A DNA stretch of 18,172 nucleotides from Clostridiales bacterium. Lineage in GTDB: Bacteria; Bacillota; Clostridia; Oscillospirales; Butyricicoccaceae. The notes under the pieces were generated by a model. That model did no database searches. It was given only the letters and a program-made list of their open reading frames with translations, and had not been told where the DNA came from. Shown in pieces: positions 1-6,775 of this stretch (its first letter is position 1; every line of letters starts with the position of its first letter). The position numbers and the translations under genes were made by a program. The DNA is taken from the NCBI GenBank assembly GCA_019418305.1, contig DYCA01000016.1, positions 1-18,172 of the forward strand, in the 5' to 3' direction.

Positions 1-452
1 TCGCACATCTGCGGCGGCTGTCGTCCGATGAACTCGCCCGCTATTGCGGCGGCGACGGACTGGAGCACCGGCTGCGTGCCGCCATCCGTGACAATACGAG
101 CTTTGCTTCGGTCTGCGCCGCCGCCCAAACCCGCCGTTATCCGCTCGCGCGGGTACGCCGTGCGCTCATGCGGGCGTGGCTTGACCTGCCGACCAGCATC
201 CCGCCGACCGCAGCATATGTCCGCGTCCTGGCCGTCGGTGCGCGCGGCCGGGACATCCTGCGCCGCATGAAAGACACCTGCGCGCTGCCGGTTATCGTCA
301 AACCGGTCACCGAACGCACGCTGCCGGACGCACTGCAACCCGCTCTGGCACACGATGCGCTCGCAGATGACCTGTACGCCCTCGCCTATCCCGATAACTC
401 GCTGCACGTCGGCGGCGACCACTTCCGCAAGTCCCCATTCTGCCTGTCATGA
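1..452 (+). CDS. tmcAL: tRNA(Met) cytidine acetate ligase, C-terminal part (5' truncated by window)
   Basis: This is the last 149 or so residues of a protein that enters from the left edge; the frame is open from position 3 and stops with TGA at 450-452. TmcAL (YlbM) uses ATP and acetate to make N4-acetylcytidine at the wobble base of elongator tRNA-Met in the cytoplasm. The match rests on the C-terminal pattern of the family: a 'GLEHRLRAAI' segment, an Arg-rich 'RYPLARVRRALM' segment, 'YVRVLAVGARGRDIL', 'LPVIVKP', and an ending with Gly-Asp...SP. The ATP-binding nucleotidyltransferase half lies outside the window, so catalysis cannot be judged. The next gene starts 41 nt downstream with no terminator between, so the two may be cotranscribed. 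The family call is from memory of conserved segments, not from a search. Confidence 0.82.
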   Translation, partial: AHLRRLSSDELARYCGGDGLEHRLRAAIRDNTSFASVCAAAQTRRYPLARVRRALMRAWLDLPTSIPPTAAYVRVLAVGARGRDILRRMKDTCALPVIVKPVTERTLPDALQPALAHDALADDLYALAYPDNSLHVGGDHFRKSPFCLS

Positions 453-493
453 CCTGTTTCACCCACCGACATCTTTTAAGGGAGGTATGACCG

Positions 494-715
494 ATGATGC
501 AATGCCCTTACTGCGGAAAAGAAATGCTCGACGGCAAGCTGTTGGGCGACCACAAAGCGCTGCGCTGGCAGCCGCAGGACAAGAAAATGCTGTTCGGCCT
601 GTGGGCCTGTGGCGGACTGACGGTCGGCTCCCACACGCCCACGCAGCGCGCCGAAGCACGTGCATGGTACTGTTCCTACTGCAAAAAGCTGATTATTGAT
701 TTGGAAAACTGCTGA
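494..715 (+). CDS. small zinc-ribbon protein (PF20097/DUF6487-like)
   Basis: A 73-residue protein with two CxxC knuckles, C4-P-Y-C7 near the N terminus and C60-S-Y-C63 near the C terminus, which would together hold one zinc ion. The opening 'CPYCGKEM' and the closing 'WYCSYCKKLIID' are typical of the DUF6487 zinc-ribbon proteins common in Clostridia, whose role is unknown. An AAGGGAGG ribosome binding site at 479-486 supports ATG 494; a second in-frame ATG follows immediately at 497. No signal peptide or membrane segment is visible. It lies 41 nt after tmcAL and is closed by a strong terminator, so it is probably the last gene of that transcript. Function cannot be assigned. Confidence 0.8.
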   Translation: MMQCPYCGKEMLDGKLLGDHKALRWQPQDKKMLFGLWACGGLTVGSHTPTQRAEARAWYCSYCKKLIIDLENC

Positions 716-725
716 AACCGCGCAA

Positions 726-757
726 AAAGCGGCCCAAATGGGCCGCTTTCTTTTTTA
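726..757 (+). terminator. intrinsic terminator after the zinc-ribbon gene
   Basis: A perfect 10-bp stem (726-735 with 740-749, AAAGCGGCCC / GGGCCGCTTT) with a 4-nt AAAT loop is followed by C and six T. It separates the tmcAL transcript from the padR promoter about 25 nt further on. Confidence 0.93.
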
Positions 758-773
758 TCGGAAAACCCGCACA

Positions 774-808
774 AACTACTTGACCTGTCGTAGTAGTTGT
801 GTTATTAT
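774..808 (+). promoter_or_regulatory. padR promoter with overlapping inverted repeat (likely PadR operator)
   Basis: TTGACC (780-785) and TATTAT (803-808) are separated by 17 nt, a good sigma-A type promoter for padR. A 7-bp inverted repeat, AACTACT (774-780) and AGTAGTT (792-798), straddles the -35 box and spacer. PadR proteins usually repress their own operon by binding such dyads, so autoregulation is a reasonable inference; the dyad is seen, the binding is not shown. Confidence 0.72.
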
Positions 809-842
809 TACTGCATCAGACGGAGTAGAAAGGAGGCCCGCC

Positions 843-1190
843 ATGCTGGGAAGCGACGTGATGCGCGGTTATAACGATATGCTGATTCTGTGCCTGCTGT
901 GCGAGGGGGATTCGTACGGCTATGCGATTTCCCGCGAGATCGAGCGGCGCAGTGGCGGCGAGTACCCGATTAAGGAAACTACACTGTATTCCGCATTCGG
1001 ACGATTGGAAAAACAGGGCTGGATCGTGCCCTATCAAGGCAGCGAAACGCAGGGCCGGCCGCGCACCTATTACACCATCACGGACGAGGGGCGGTGCGCC
1101 TATGCTGCCAAATGTGCCGAATGGCACGTACTTCAAACCGTGATCGATCGTTTTACAAAGGAGGATATGGGAAATGGAAACGATTCGTAA
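843..1190 (+). CDS. PadR family transcriptional regulator
   Basis: A 115-residue winged-helix regulator. The family pattern is clear: 'DSYGYAISREIE' (about 23-34), 'IKETTLYSAFGRLEKQGWI' (43-61) as recognition-helix region, and the wing 'GRPRTYYTITDEG' (71-83). It lacks a long C-terminal dimerisation arm, so it belongs to the short PadR-s2 type, which often controls membrane or export genes. The start at ATG 843 is chosen because AAAGGAGG lies at 829-836; an upstream in-frame ATG at 696 would run through the terminator and promoter and is unlikely. The gene overlaps the next one by 17 nt, the usual arrangement of PadR with a HAAS/DUF1700 membrane partner. It probably represses its own promoter through the dyad at 774-798. 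Confidence 0.92.
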   Translation: MLGSDVMRGYNDMLILCLLCEGDSYGYAISREIERRSGGEYPIKETTLYSAFGRLEKQGWIVPYQGSETQGRPRTYYTITDEGRCAYAAKCAEWHVLQTVIDRFTKEDMGNGNDS

Positions 1191-1881
1191 CTATATAGAA
1201 GCATTGTTCGCTACACTGCCGCAGAACGCGGACACGCAGCGCATCAAAGCCGATATGCTGTCGAATTTGGAAGAAAAGTATCACGCCCTGCTGGAAGAGG
1301 GCAAAAACGAAGCCGAGGCGACCGGTATTGTCATTGCATCCATTGGTTCAGCCGATGAACTGCGCGAGACATTCGGCTTTGCCGATGAGCCCGCGCCCGC
1401 AGAGCCGGACGCTGTACCGCACGCGGAAAGCGCACAGCCCGATCCTGCCGTTGTGCAGGAGTATGGCCGCTACCAAACGCGCAAGCACATTATGATTGCA
1501 ACCGCGGTCGCGCTGTTCATCCTGTCGCCGTTCACCCGCTCTTTTTTTAATGATGCGCTGCCCCGCGAAACACCCGGCACCTTTGTGATGTTCGCCATGA
1601 TCGCGGCAGGCGTGGCTTTGTGCATCCTGTCCGGCCGCAAAGATGGCTACTACCGTGAACTGTATGGTCTTGGCCGCCATGGCGATAAGGATGCCGACGA
1701 CGATCGAAAACATCCGATCAGCTCGCTGTTCGCCTCAATTGCGTTTCCGGTTGCAGCAGCAGTTTATGTGTGCATTGGCATATTCTATGGCCTGTGGCAT
1801 CCGGGTTGGGTCATCTTCCTGTTCTGCTCCGCAGTCACCGCTGCCATCGCAGCCTATGAAGAATACCGTCACCGCAATTGA
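1174..1881 (+). CDS. HAAS/DUF1700-type membrane protein, partner of PadR
   Basis: A 235-residue protein with an N-terminal helical 'permease prefix' or HAAS domain (about 1-70: 'YIEALFATLP', 'NLEEKYHALLEEGKNEAEA', 'IASIGSADELRETFGF'), then an acidic Ala/Pro linker (70-97), then four predicted membrane segments (about 105-121, 135-153, 184-207, 209-228). Such proteins are encoded directly after PadR regulators in many Firmicutes. A role in membrane-stress signalling or in modulating the regulator is suspected in the family but not settled. The start overlaps padR by 17 nt behind AAAGGAGG at 1157-1164, implying translational coupling. No catalytic motif is visible. Confidence 0.8.
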   Translation: METIRNYIEALFATLPQNADTQRIKADMLSNLEEKYHALLEEGKNEAEATGIVIASIGSADELRETFGFADEPAPAEPDAVPHAESAQPDPAVVQEYGRYQTRKHIMIATAVALFILSPFTRSFFNDALPRETPGTFVMFAMIAAGVALCILSGRKDGYYRELYGLGRHGDKDADDDRKHPISSLFASIAFPVAAAVYVCIGIFYGLWHPGWVIFLFCSAVTAAIAAYEEYRHRN

Positions 1882-1895
1882 ACGCCCGAAAAGAA

Positions 1896-1924
1896 TTGAC
1901 TTTACCCTGCTTTTGCCGTACAAT
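1896..1924 (+). promoter_or_regulatory. promoter of the DUF554 gene
   Basis: TTGACT (1896-1901) and TACAAT (1919-1924) are separated by exactly 17 nt, in the 84-nt gap between the HAAS gene and the DUF554 gene. It begins 14 nt after the preceding stop and no terminator is visible there, so read-through from padR is also possible. Confidence 0.8.
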
Positions 1925-1965
1925 TCAATTTAGTACAGTAAAGCAGAAGAGGGGTAATACACAAC

Positions 1966-2712
1966 ATGATCGGACTGGGTACCATAGTCAACTGCGCCAC
2001 CATCGCCGCAGGCACCACACTCGGCGTTTTTCTCAAGGGCGGACTGCCGCGGCGTTTTGAAACCACCATCATGCAGGCGCTCGGTCTGTGCACGTTTTTC
2101 ATTGGCATCGGCGGCGCAGCAAGCGGCCTGCTGACCATCGAAGACGGTACCCTTTCCACGCAGCACACCATGCTGCTGGTGCTCAGTTTGGTGCTGGGCG
2201 CGGTCGTCGGTGAAGCGCTGGATATCGAAACACGGCTCAACGATTTCGGCTCGTGGTGCCAGACCCGCTTTTCCGGCAGCAGCGAGGACGGCAAGTTCGT
2301 GCAGGGCTTTGTGGCCGCGTCTCTGCTGTTCTGCGTGGGCGCTATGGCGATTGTCGGTGCGCTGGAGGATGGACTGAACGGTGACCCATCCATTCTGATT
2401 GCCAAAGCGGTGCTCGACGGTGTATCCTCCGTGATCTTCGCAGCGTCACTGGGCAAGGGGGTTTACCTGTCCATCCTGCCGCTTTTCATCTATCAAGGCG
2501 GCATCACACTGCTGGCGCGGTTCATCCGTCCGTGGCTGACCGACGCGCTCATCAGCCAGATATCCTGCATCGGCTCGGTGCTGATTTTCGCCATCGGCTT
2601 CAACCTGATGTTTGACAAAAAGGTCAAGGTCGGCAACTTGCTGCCTGCCGTGCTTTTTCCCATCATTTTCTTCTTTCTCGCGCGTTTTTTCCCCGCACTG
2701 GGTACACTGTAA
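1966..2712 (+). CDS. DUF554 family membrane protein (YdfK/YqgA-like)
   Basis: A 248-residue polytopic membrane protein of the DUF554 family. The family opening is clear: 'GLGTIVNCATIAAGTTLGVFLK' followed by 'GLCTFFIGIGGA' and a 'LGAVVGEALDIE' segment. Six or seven hydrophobic segments are spread over the whole chain, ending in 'LLPAVLFPIIFFFLARFFP'. Members are usually 225-250 residues, so this one is full length. They have been suggested to be transporters, but no substrate is established. AGAGGGG at 1948-1954 precedes ATG 1966. The gene has its own promoter and a strong terminator and appears monocistronic. Confidence 0.9.
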   Translation: MIGLGTIVNCATIAAGTTLGVFLKGGLPRRFETTIMQALGLCTFFIGIGGAASGLLTIEDGTLSTQHTMLLVLSLVLGAVVGEALDIETRLNDFGSWCQTRFSGSSEDGKFVQGFVAASLLFCVGAMAIVGALEDGLNGDPSILIAKAVLDGVSSVIFAASLGKGVYLSILPLFIYQGGITLLARFIRPWLTDALISQISCIGSVLIFAIGFNLMFDKKVKVGNLLPAVLFPIIFFFLARFFPALGTL

Positions 2713-2716
2713 GCAT

Positions 2717-2748
2717 AAAAAGAGGAGGCCGCACGGCCTCCTCTTTTT
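2717..2748. terminator. bidirectional terminator between DUF554 gene and PTS IIC gene
   Basis: A 15-bp inverted repeat (2717-2731 with 2734-2748) whose centre is GAGGAGGCCG / CGGCCTCCTC, flanked by A and T runs, so it works as an intrinsic terminator on both strands. The outer bases overlap the TAA stop codon of the minus-strand IIC gene (2747-2749). Confidence 0.93.
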
Positions 2749-3835
2749 ATAATGTCATATCGCCGTCTTTGACCCAGCCGATACGGCGCAGAGCAAGATT
2801 GATGAGCGGACACAGCACTGCGGGCAGTACGAACGAAATCAGCAGCAGTCCCACCCAATCCTGCGCGGTAACCGCCGTCTTGACACCGGCAGCCACATCA
2901 TCCAACCAGCCGGTATACACACCAATCTGCCCCACCAGACCGCAGGTACCCATGCCGGAGGATACCGGCGGGCCGTTCATCTCCAGCCGGAACAGACAGG
3001 TTGCAATCGGACCGGTGATGGCCGAAGTCAGAATGGGCGCAATCCAGATGCGCGGATTCTTCACGATGTTGCCCATTTGCAGCATGGAGGTGCCGATACC
3101 CTGCGACACCAGACCGCCCCAACGGTTTTCCGGAAAGGACATAACCGCAAAGCCAATCATCTGCGCGCAGCAGCCCGCAACCGCCGCACCGCCGGCCAAG
3201 CCGGTCAAGCCGAGCGCCGCGCAGATAGCGGCGGAAGAAATCGGCAGCGTCAGCGCCACGCCGACCAGCACGGACACCAAAATGCCCATCAGGAACGGCT
3301 GCAAGTTGGTTGCCCACATGATGAGACTGCCCACCTGCATCGCCGCCGCGCCCAGCGCAGGCGCCCACCATGCGGAAAGCGCCACGCCCACGCCAATCGT
3401 CACCAGAGGCGTCACCAGAATATCAATGCGGGTTTCTCCCGCGACCGCCTTGCCAAGCTCCGCTGCGATGATTGCCACGAACAGCACGGCGAGCGGTCCG
3501 CCCGCGCCGCCCAGCGCATTGGATGCGAAACCCACGCTGATAAGCGAAAACAGCACCAGCGGCGGACAACGCAGCGCATAGCCAATGGCAACCGCCATCG
3601 CCGGACCGCTCATAGCCGAAGCCAGCGAGCCGACCGTATACGCCGTGTCGTTGACCGTCGCAACCGTCATCGTCAGAAACGGGATGCCCAGCTGTTTGCC
3701 CACCGTGTCAATGATGGTGCCAATCAGCAGCGAGCAGAACAGGCCCTGCGCCATCGCGCCGAGCGCATCAATACCATATCGTTTGACCGAAATCACGATA
3801 TCCTTGCGTTTGAGAAATTCTTTTACCTTGTCCAT
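2747..3835 (-). CDS. PTS transporter subunit IIC (PF13303, PfoR-like), orphan
   Basis: A 362-residue integral membrane protein of the PTS_EIIC_2 group, which includes the clostridial 'PfoR' proteins. Features are the N-terminal 'FLKRKDIVISVKRYGIDALGAMAQGLF', then about ten hydrophobic segments with Gly/Ala-rich loops, and the conserved region 'AQMIGFAVMSFPENRWGGL...QGIGTSMLQMGNI'. The family is annotated as a sugar-PTS membrane channel, but members often stand without IIA or IIB domains, and the substrate is unknown. No other PTS component is encoded in this window, so energy coupling would need partners elsewhere or another mechanism. The minus-strand ribosome binding site GAAGGG lies at 3841-3846, a few bases upstream of ATG 3835. 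It converges with the DUF554 gene and shares its terminator. Confidence 0.87.
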   Translation of the reverse strand: MDKVKEFLKRKDIVISVKRYGIDALGAMAQGLFCSLLIGTIIDTVGKQLGIPFLTMTVATVNDTAYTVGSLASAMSGPAMAVAIGYALRCPPLVLFSLISVGFASNALGGAGGPLAVLFVAIIAAELGKAVAGETRIDILVTPLVTIGVGVALSAWWAPALGAAAMQVGSLIMWATNLQPFLMGILVSVLVGVALTLPISSAAICAALGLTGLAGGAAVAGCCAQMIGFAVMSFPENRWGGLVSQGIGTSMLQMGNIVKNPRIWIAPILTSAITGPIATCLFRLEMNGPPVSSGMGTCGLVGQIGVYTGWLDDVAAGVKTAVTAQDWVGLLLISFVLPAVLCPLINLALRRIGWVKDGDMTL

Positions 3836-3901
3836 ATTGTCCCTTCTTTACCGCGCCGCACGCGATGTGTCAATTTCACTGTCAAGACAGCTTTCCGACC
3901 C

Positions 3902-3930
3902 ATTATATCACATGCGCCGGCAGATGCCCA
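3902..3930 (-). promoter_or_regulatory. probable promoter of the PTS IIC gene
   Basis: Read on the minus strand, TGGGCA (3925-3930) and a perfect TATAAT (3902-3907) are spaced by 17 nt, about 65 nt upstream of the IIC start. The -35 is only a 4 of 6 match. Two TTGACA-like hexamers (3868-3873 and 3880-3885) lie downstream but have no good -10 partner. Confidence 0.55.
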
Positions 3931-3968
3931 GCTTTTTTTCATCGGACAGGCAAATTTCTATCCTCTCC

Positions 3969-3997
3969 TTGCACGCGCCCCCACACAATGCTATACT
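3969..3997 (+). promoter_or_regulatory. promoter of the 135-aa membrane protein gene
   Basis: TTGCAC (3969-3974), 17 nt, TATACT (3992-3997), about 57 nt upstream of ATG 4054. It is divergent from and close to the IIC promoter on the other strand. Confidence 0.7.
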
Positions 3998-4053
3998 GAG
4001 GATATCCGGAAGGCCATTTCACCCGCTTTATGTGCGCCAAAGGAGGCGGTCTT

Positions 4054-4461
4054 ATGACGAAACACCCGAACCGCGCCCGTTTTCTTTTACCCGCAGGATA
4101 TTTTGCTGTCTGGCTGCTGGCTCTGCTGTTCTTCTGGTGCTTTACCGGCGCGACCGACGGCATGGCATACGGCTTGCTGGTTATGTGGCTGGCGCTGCCC
4201 GCTGCAACCTTTGTATTTTCCCTTCTGGTTGCAGAAACCAATTGCTGGAACAAGGGTTTCTGGCTCTGCCTGCCGCTGTGCGGCGTGCTATACATGCTGG
4301 TACCATACCTGACGTTTACGCTGGCAAACATGCTGTCCACCCACCGCCTGCACGCTCCCGACTGGAGCGCGCTGCTCATCGGCGCGGTCATCTCCTTGCT
4401 TGGTCTGACGATAGGCCACATCCTGCGCACCTTTCGCGCGCGGACCGTATCCCACCGCTGA
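4054..4461 (+). CDS. small four-helix membrane protein of unknown function
   Basis: A 135-residue protein dominated by four hydrophobic segments (roughly residues 10-32, 38-60, 68-95 and 108-127) with short charged ends. The start at ATG 4054 follows AAAGGAGG at 4039-4046 and is preferred over an in-frame ATG at 4030 upstream of that site. It has a recognisable promoter and a strong terminator, so it is probably expressed as a single gene. No family was recognised: there is no catalytic motif, no transporter signature and no Cys pair. The segment pattern resembles many uncharacterised clostridial membrane proteins. Confidence 0.7.
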   Translation: MTKHPNRARFLLPAGYFAVWLLALLFFWCFTGATDGMAYGLLVMWLALPAATFVFSLLVAETNCWNKGFWLCLPLCGVLYMLVPYLTFTLANMLSTHRLHAPDWSALLIGAVISLLGLTIGHILRTFRARTVSHR

Positions 4462-4467
4462 AAAACG

Positions 4468-4506
4468 AAAGAGCGTGCAAACCGGAAAACGGTTTGCACG
4501 CTCTTT
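4468..4506. terminator. bidirectional terminator between the small membrane protein and MATE genes
   Basis: A 17-bp perfect stem (4468-4484 with 4490-4506) with a 5-nt GAAAA loop, with an A run on the left and a run of six T on the right. It sits 6 nt after the plus-strand stop and 17 nt from the minus-strand stop, so it serves both convergent genes. Confidence 0.95.
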
Positions 4507-4523
4507 TTTCATACGGTCTGCCG

Positions 4524-5885
4524 TCAAGCGGCCTGCTCCTCGGCCTTCGGAAAGACCCGCCGCCGTACCGCAAAGTAACACACCAGATGCGCGCAGATGG
4601 TCAGCGCCCACGAAATCGGATAGGACACATACAAGCTGAACAGCGTGTGCTGCCACTGAAAGATGGTAAAAATCCAGATGATACGGAACACACACGCGCC
4701 CGCCAGCGATACCAGCATCGGCAGGATGGAATACCCAAGGCCGCGCACACTGCCCGCGACCACGTCCATCATGCCGCACAGAAAATAAGTAACGCTTACC
4801 ACGCCCAGACGCATCATGCCATAGGCAATGACCTCCGGATCGGTCGAATAAATGCCCAGCAGGCTTTGTCCCAGCAGATGCGCACCGTTGCCAAGCACCA
4901 CGCCAATCAAAACAACCATCACCAGACAGCGCACCAGCACTTGATCGATGCGGCGGTATTGCTTTGCACCAAGGTTTTGGCTGGTAAAGCTGAGCGAGGT
5001 CTGGTACAGCGCATTCATCGAGGTATAAACAAAGCCCTCGATATTGCTTGCCGCAGTGTTGCCCGCAACCACAATCGCGCCGAACGAGTTAATCGACGAC
5101 TGAATCAACACGTTTGAAATATTGAAAATCACGCTTTGCAGACCTGCCGGCAGACCGACCTGCATAATACGGGCAAATTTATCCCGATGGAAGTGCATCC
5201 GCTTGAGGTTGACGTTGCACATGCCGTCCACCCGCATCAGGCACAGCACAATCAGCACTGCCGAAATCACCTGCGCAATCACGGTTGCCGTGGCAACACC
5301 CGCCACGCCCATGTGCAGCGCAATGACAAAAAACAGATTACACACCACATTCACCGCACCGCTCAGCAGCAGAAAATACAACGGCCGCCGGGTATCGCCC
5401 ACCGTGCGCAGGATTGCCGCGCCGAAGTTATACAGCATGGTCGCAGGCATGCCAATAAAATAGATACGCATGTACAGCACCGCCTGTTCCAGCACCTCAA
5501 CCGGCGTCGCCATCCACTCCAGCATGGGCCGCGCCAGACAGATGCCCAGCACAACAAGAATCACGCCGCCCGCCACTGCGGTAATCAAAGCGGTCTGCAC
5601 GGTTTCCTGCGCATCATCAAAATCATTCGCACCGCAAAAGCGCGCCACCAACACGTTTGCACCGACCGAAATGCCAATAAAAAAATTCACCAGCAGGTTG
5701 ATGAGCGAGCTGGTGGATCCGACCGCAGCCATCGCATGACTGCCTGCAAACCGACCGACTACGATGATATCCGCTGCGTTGAACAGCAGCTGCAGCACGC
5801 CCGAACAAATCAACGGCAGCGCAAACAGCAGCAGTCGGCTGAGCAGCGGCCCACGCGTCATGTCGATTTCATAGGATTTCCTCAT
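4524..5885 (-). CDS. MATE family efflux transporter
   Basis: A 453-residue exporter with about twelve membrane segments. The start region 'MRKSYEIDMTRGPLLSRLLLFALPLICSG' and 'LQLLFNAADIIVVGRFAG' are typical of the clostridial MATE branch, with a second half-repeat from about residue 240 ('QVGLPAGLQSVIFNISNVLIQSSINSFG'). MATE proteins export cationic drugs or metabolites using Na+ or H+ gradients. The frame is open upstream to 5930, but the ribosome binding site AAAGGA (minus strand, about 5894-5899) best fits ATG 5885; an ATG six bases upstream is too close to that site. The gene is divergent from a two-component system, and the shared intergenic region suggests that system may control it. 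Substrate is not predictable. Confidence 0.93.
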   Translation of the reverse strand: MRKSYEIDMTRGPLLSRLLLFALPLICSGVLQLLFNAADIIVVGRFAGSHAMAAVGSTSSLINLLVNFFIGISVGANVLVARFCGANDFDDAQETVQTALITAVAGGVILVVLGICLARPMLEWMATPVEVLEQAVLYMRIYFIGMPATMLYNFGAAILRTVGDTRRPLYFLLLSGAVNVVCNLFFVIALHMGVAGVATATVIAQVISAVLIVLCLMRVDGMCNVNLKRMHFHRDKFARIMQVGLPAGLQSVIFNISNVLIQSSINSFGAIVVAGNTAASNIEGFVYTSMNALYQTSLSFTSQNLGAKQYRRIDQVLVRCLVMVVLIGVVLGNGAHLLGQSLLGIYSTDPEVIAYGMMRLGVVSVTYFLCGMMDVVAGSVRGLGYSILPMLVSLAGACVFRIIWIFTIFQWQHTLFSLYVSYPISWALTICAHLVCYFAVRRRVFPKAEEQAA

Positions 5886-5913
5886 TTCCATACTTCCTTT
5901 CTTTCCCTGCATA

Positions 5914-5943
5914 ATCTTAAGCCCTGCCAAAAGGCTCTGTCAA
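5914..5943 (-). promoter_or_regulatory. probable promoter of the MATE gene
   Basis: On the minus strand a perfect TTGACA (5938-5943) is followed after 18 nt by TAAGAT (5914-5919, 4 of 6), about 29 nt upstream of the start codon. Confidence 0.6.
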
Positions 5944-5970
5944 TCCTTTTTCCTTCCATCGCTCTTGCTA

Positions 5971-5999
5971 TTGACAGAAGATTATAGTAGTATTAGGAA
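5971..5999 (+). promoter_or_regulatory. weak candidate promoter of the two-component operon
   Basis: A perfect TTGACA (5971-5976) lies 100 nt upstream of the response regulator start, but the hexamer at 17-nt spacing, TAGGAA (5994-5999), is poor. Better -10-like hexamers nearby are spaced too closely. A promoter that needs an activator, such as the response regulator itself, would look like this; that is inference. Confidence 0.35.
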
Positions 6000-6076
6000 A
6001 AGCACACAAAGTGCCTGTCAATAAAAGGATTTTCCGGTGGATTTGTCTGCCGGGCAACGGAAACGGAGAGAAAATC

Positions 6077-6775
6077 TTGAAGTATACCATTCTGATTGCC
6101 GAGGACGACCGCGACATCATCGAGCTGCTGACATTGTATCTGAGCAGTGAATTTACCGTGCAGTCCGTCATGGACGGTACTGCAGCGCTTGAGCAAATCC
6201 GTGCAGGGGGCATTTCACTGGCACTGGTGGATATTATGATGCCCGGTCTGAACGGGTATGAGCTGATCCAGCGCGTGCGCGAATTCAGCAACCTGCCCAT
6301 TATCATTCTGTCCGCCAAAAGCATGGACACAGACAAGGTGCTCGGACTGAACATCGGCGCAGACGCCTATATCACCAAGCCCTTCAATGCGCTTGAAGTT
6401 GTTGCCTATGTCAAATCAGCGCTGCGTCGGTATTATCAACTCGGGGCGGACAATGTGTCCACTGCTGCGCCGCGCGTGCTTACCGTCGGTGAGTTAGAAC
6501 TGGATACGGATAAATTTGTGCTGCGGAAAAACGGCCTGACCGTTCCGCTGACTTCCACCGAGCTGAAAATCATTGCGGAAATGATGCGCTGCCCCGGCCG
6601 GGTATTCACCCGCGCACAGCTGTATGAATGTGTGGGCGGCACCTTTTACGAAAGCGATGACAGCACCATGATGGTACATATCTCCAACCTGCGCGCCAAG
6701 ATCGAGCACGATCCGGCCAATCCGCAGTATATTAAAACAGTCAGGGGGTTGGGCTACAAAATTGAAGACCAATAA
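6077..6775 (+). CDS. OmpR family response regulator
   Basis: A 232-residue two-domain regulator. The receiver domain (about 1-118) shows the acidic pair D10/D11, the phosphorylated aspartate D52 in 'LVDIMMPG', and K101 in 'ITKPF'. The C-terminal winged helix (about 135-230) has 'LTSTELKIIAEMM', 'VFTRAQLYECV' and the closing 'HISNLRAKIEHDP...IKTVRGLGYKI'. I chose TTG 6077 because CGGAGAG at 6064-6070 precedes it at 6-nt spacing and the receiver fold begins at once; an in-frame ATG at 6011 would add 22 unlikely residues. The kinase gene overlaps its end by 14 nt. The divergent MATE gene is a plausible target. Confidence 0.95.
   Translation: MKYTILIAEDDRDIIELLTLYLSSEFTVQSVMDGTAALEQIRAGGISLALVDIMMPGLNGYELIQRVREFSNLPIIILSAKSMDTDKVLGLNIGADAYITKPFNALEVVAYVKSALRRYYQLGADNVSTAAPRVLTVGELELDTDKFVLRKNGLTVPLTSTELKIIAEMMRCPGRVFTRAQLYECVGGTFYESDDSTMMVHISNLRAKIEHDPANPQYIKTVRGLGYKIEDQ

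Noticed and set aside
726..757. Riboswitch or attenuator in front of padR
   Set aside because: The hairpin is a simple terminator of the preceding transcript, lying upstream of the padR promoter, with no competing structure seen.
696..842. Upstream ATG extension of the PadR reading frame
   Set aside because: It would translate through an intrinsic terminator, the promoter and the ribosome binding site; the family starts at ATG 843.
1902..2456. 184-codon minus-strand frame opposite the DUF554 gene
   Set aside because: It covers the promoter of the plus-strand gene and has the Ser/Pro/Met-rich composition expected of an antisense shadow.
3077..5117. Long plus-strand open frames (326 and 510 codons) opposite the IIC and MATE genes
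   Set aside because: They read as Arg/His/Gln/Ala-rich, low-order proteins antisense to clear membrane protein genes, cross two promoters and a terminator, and have no ribosome binding sites. They are mirror frames of high-GC codons.
5136..5987. 283-codon plus-strand frame antisense to MATE
   Set aside because: Composition is extreme in His, Gln and Arg, which is the complement of the hydrophobic codons of the MATE gene. No start signal.
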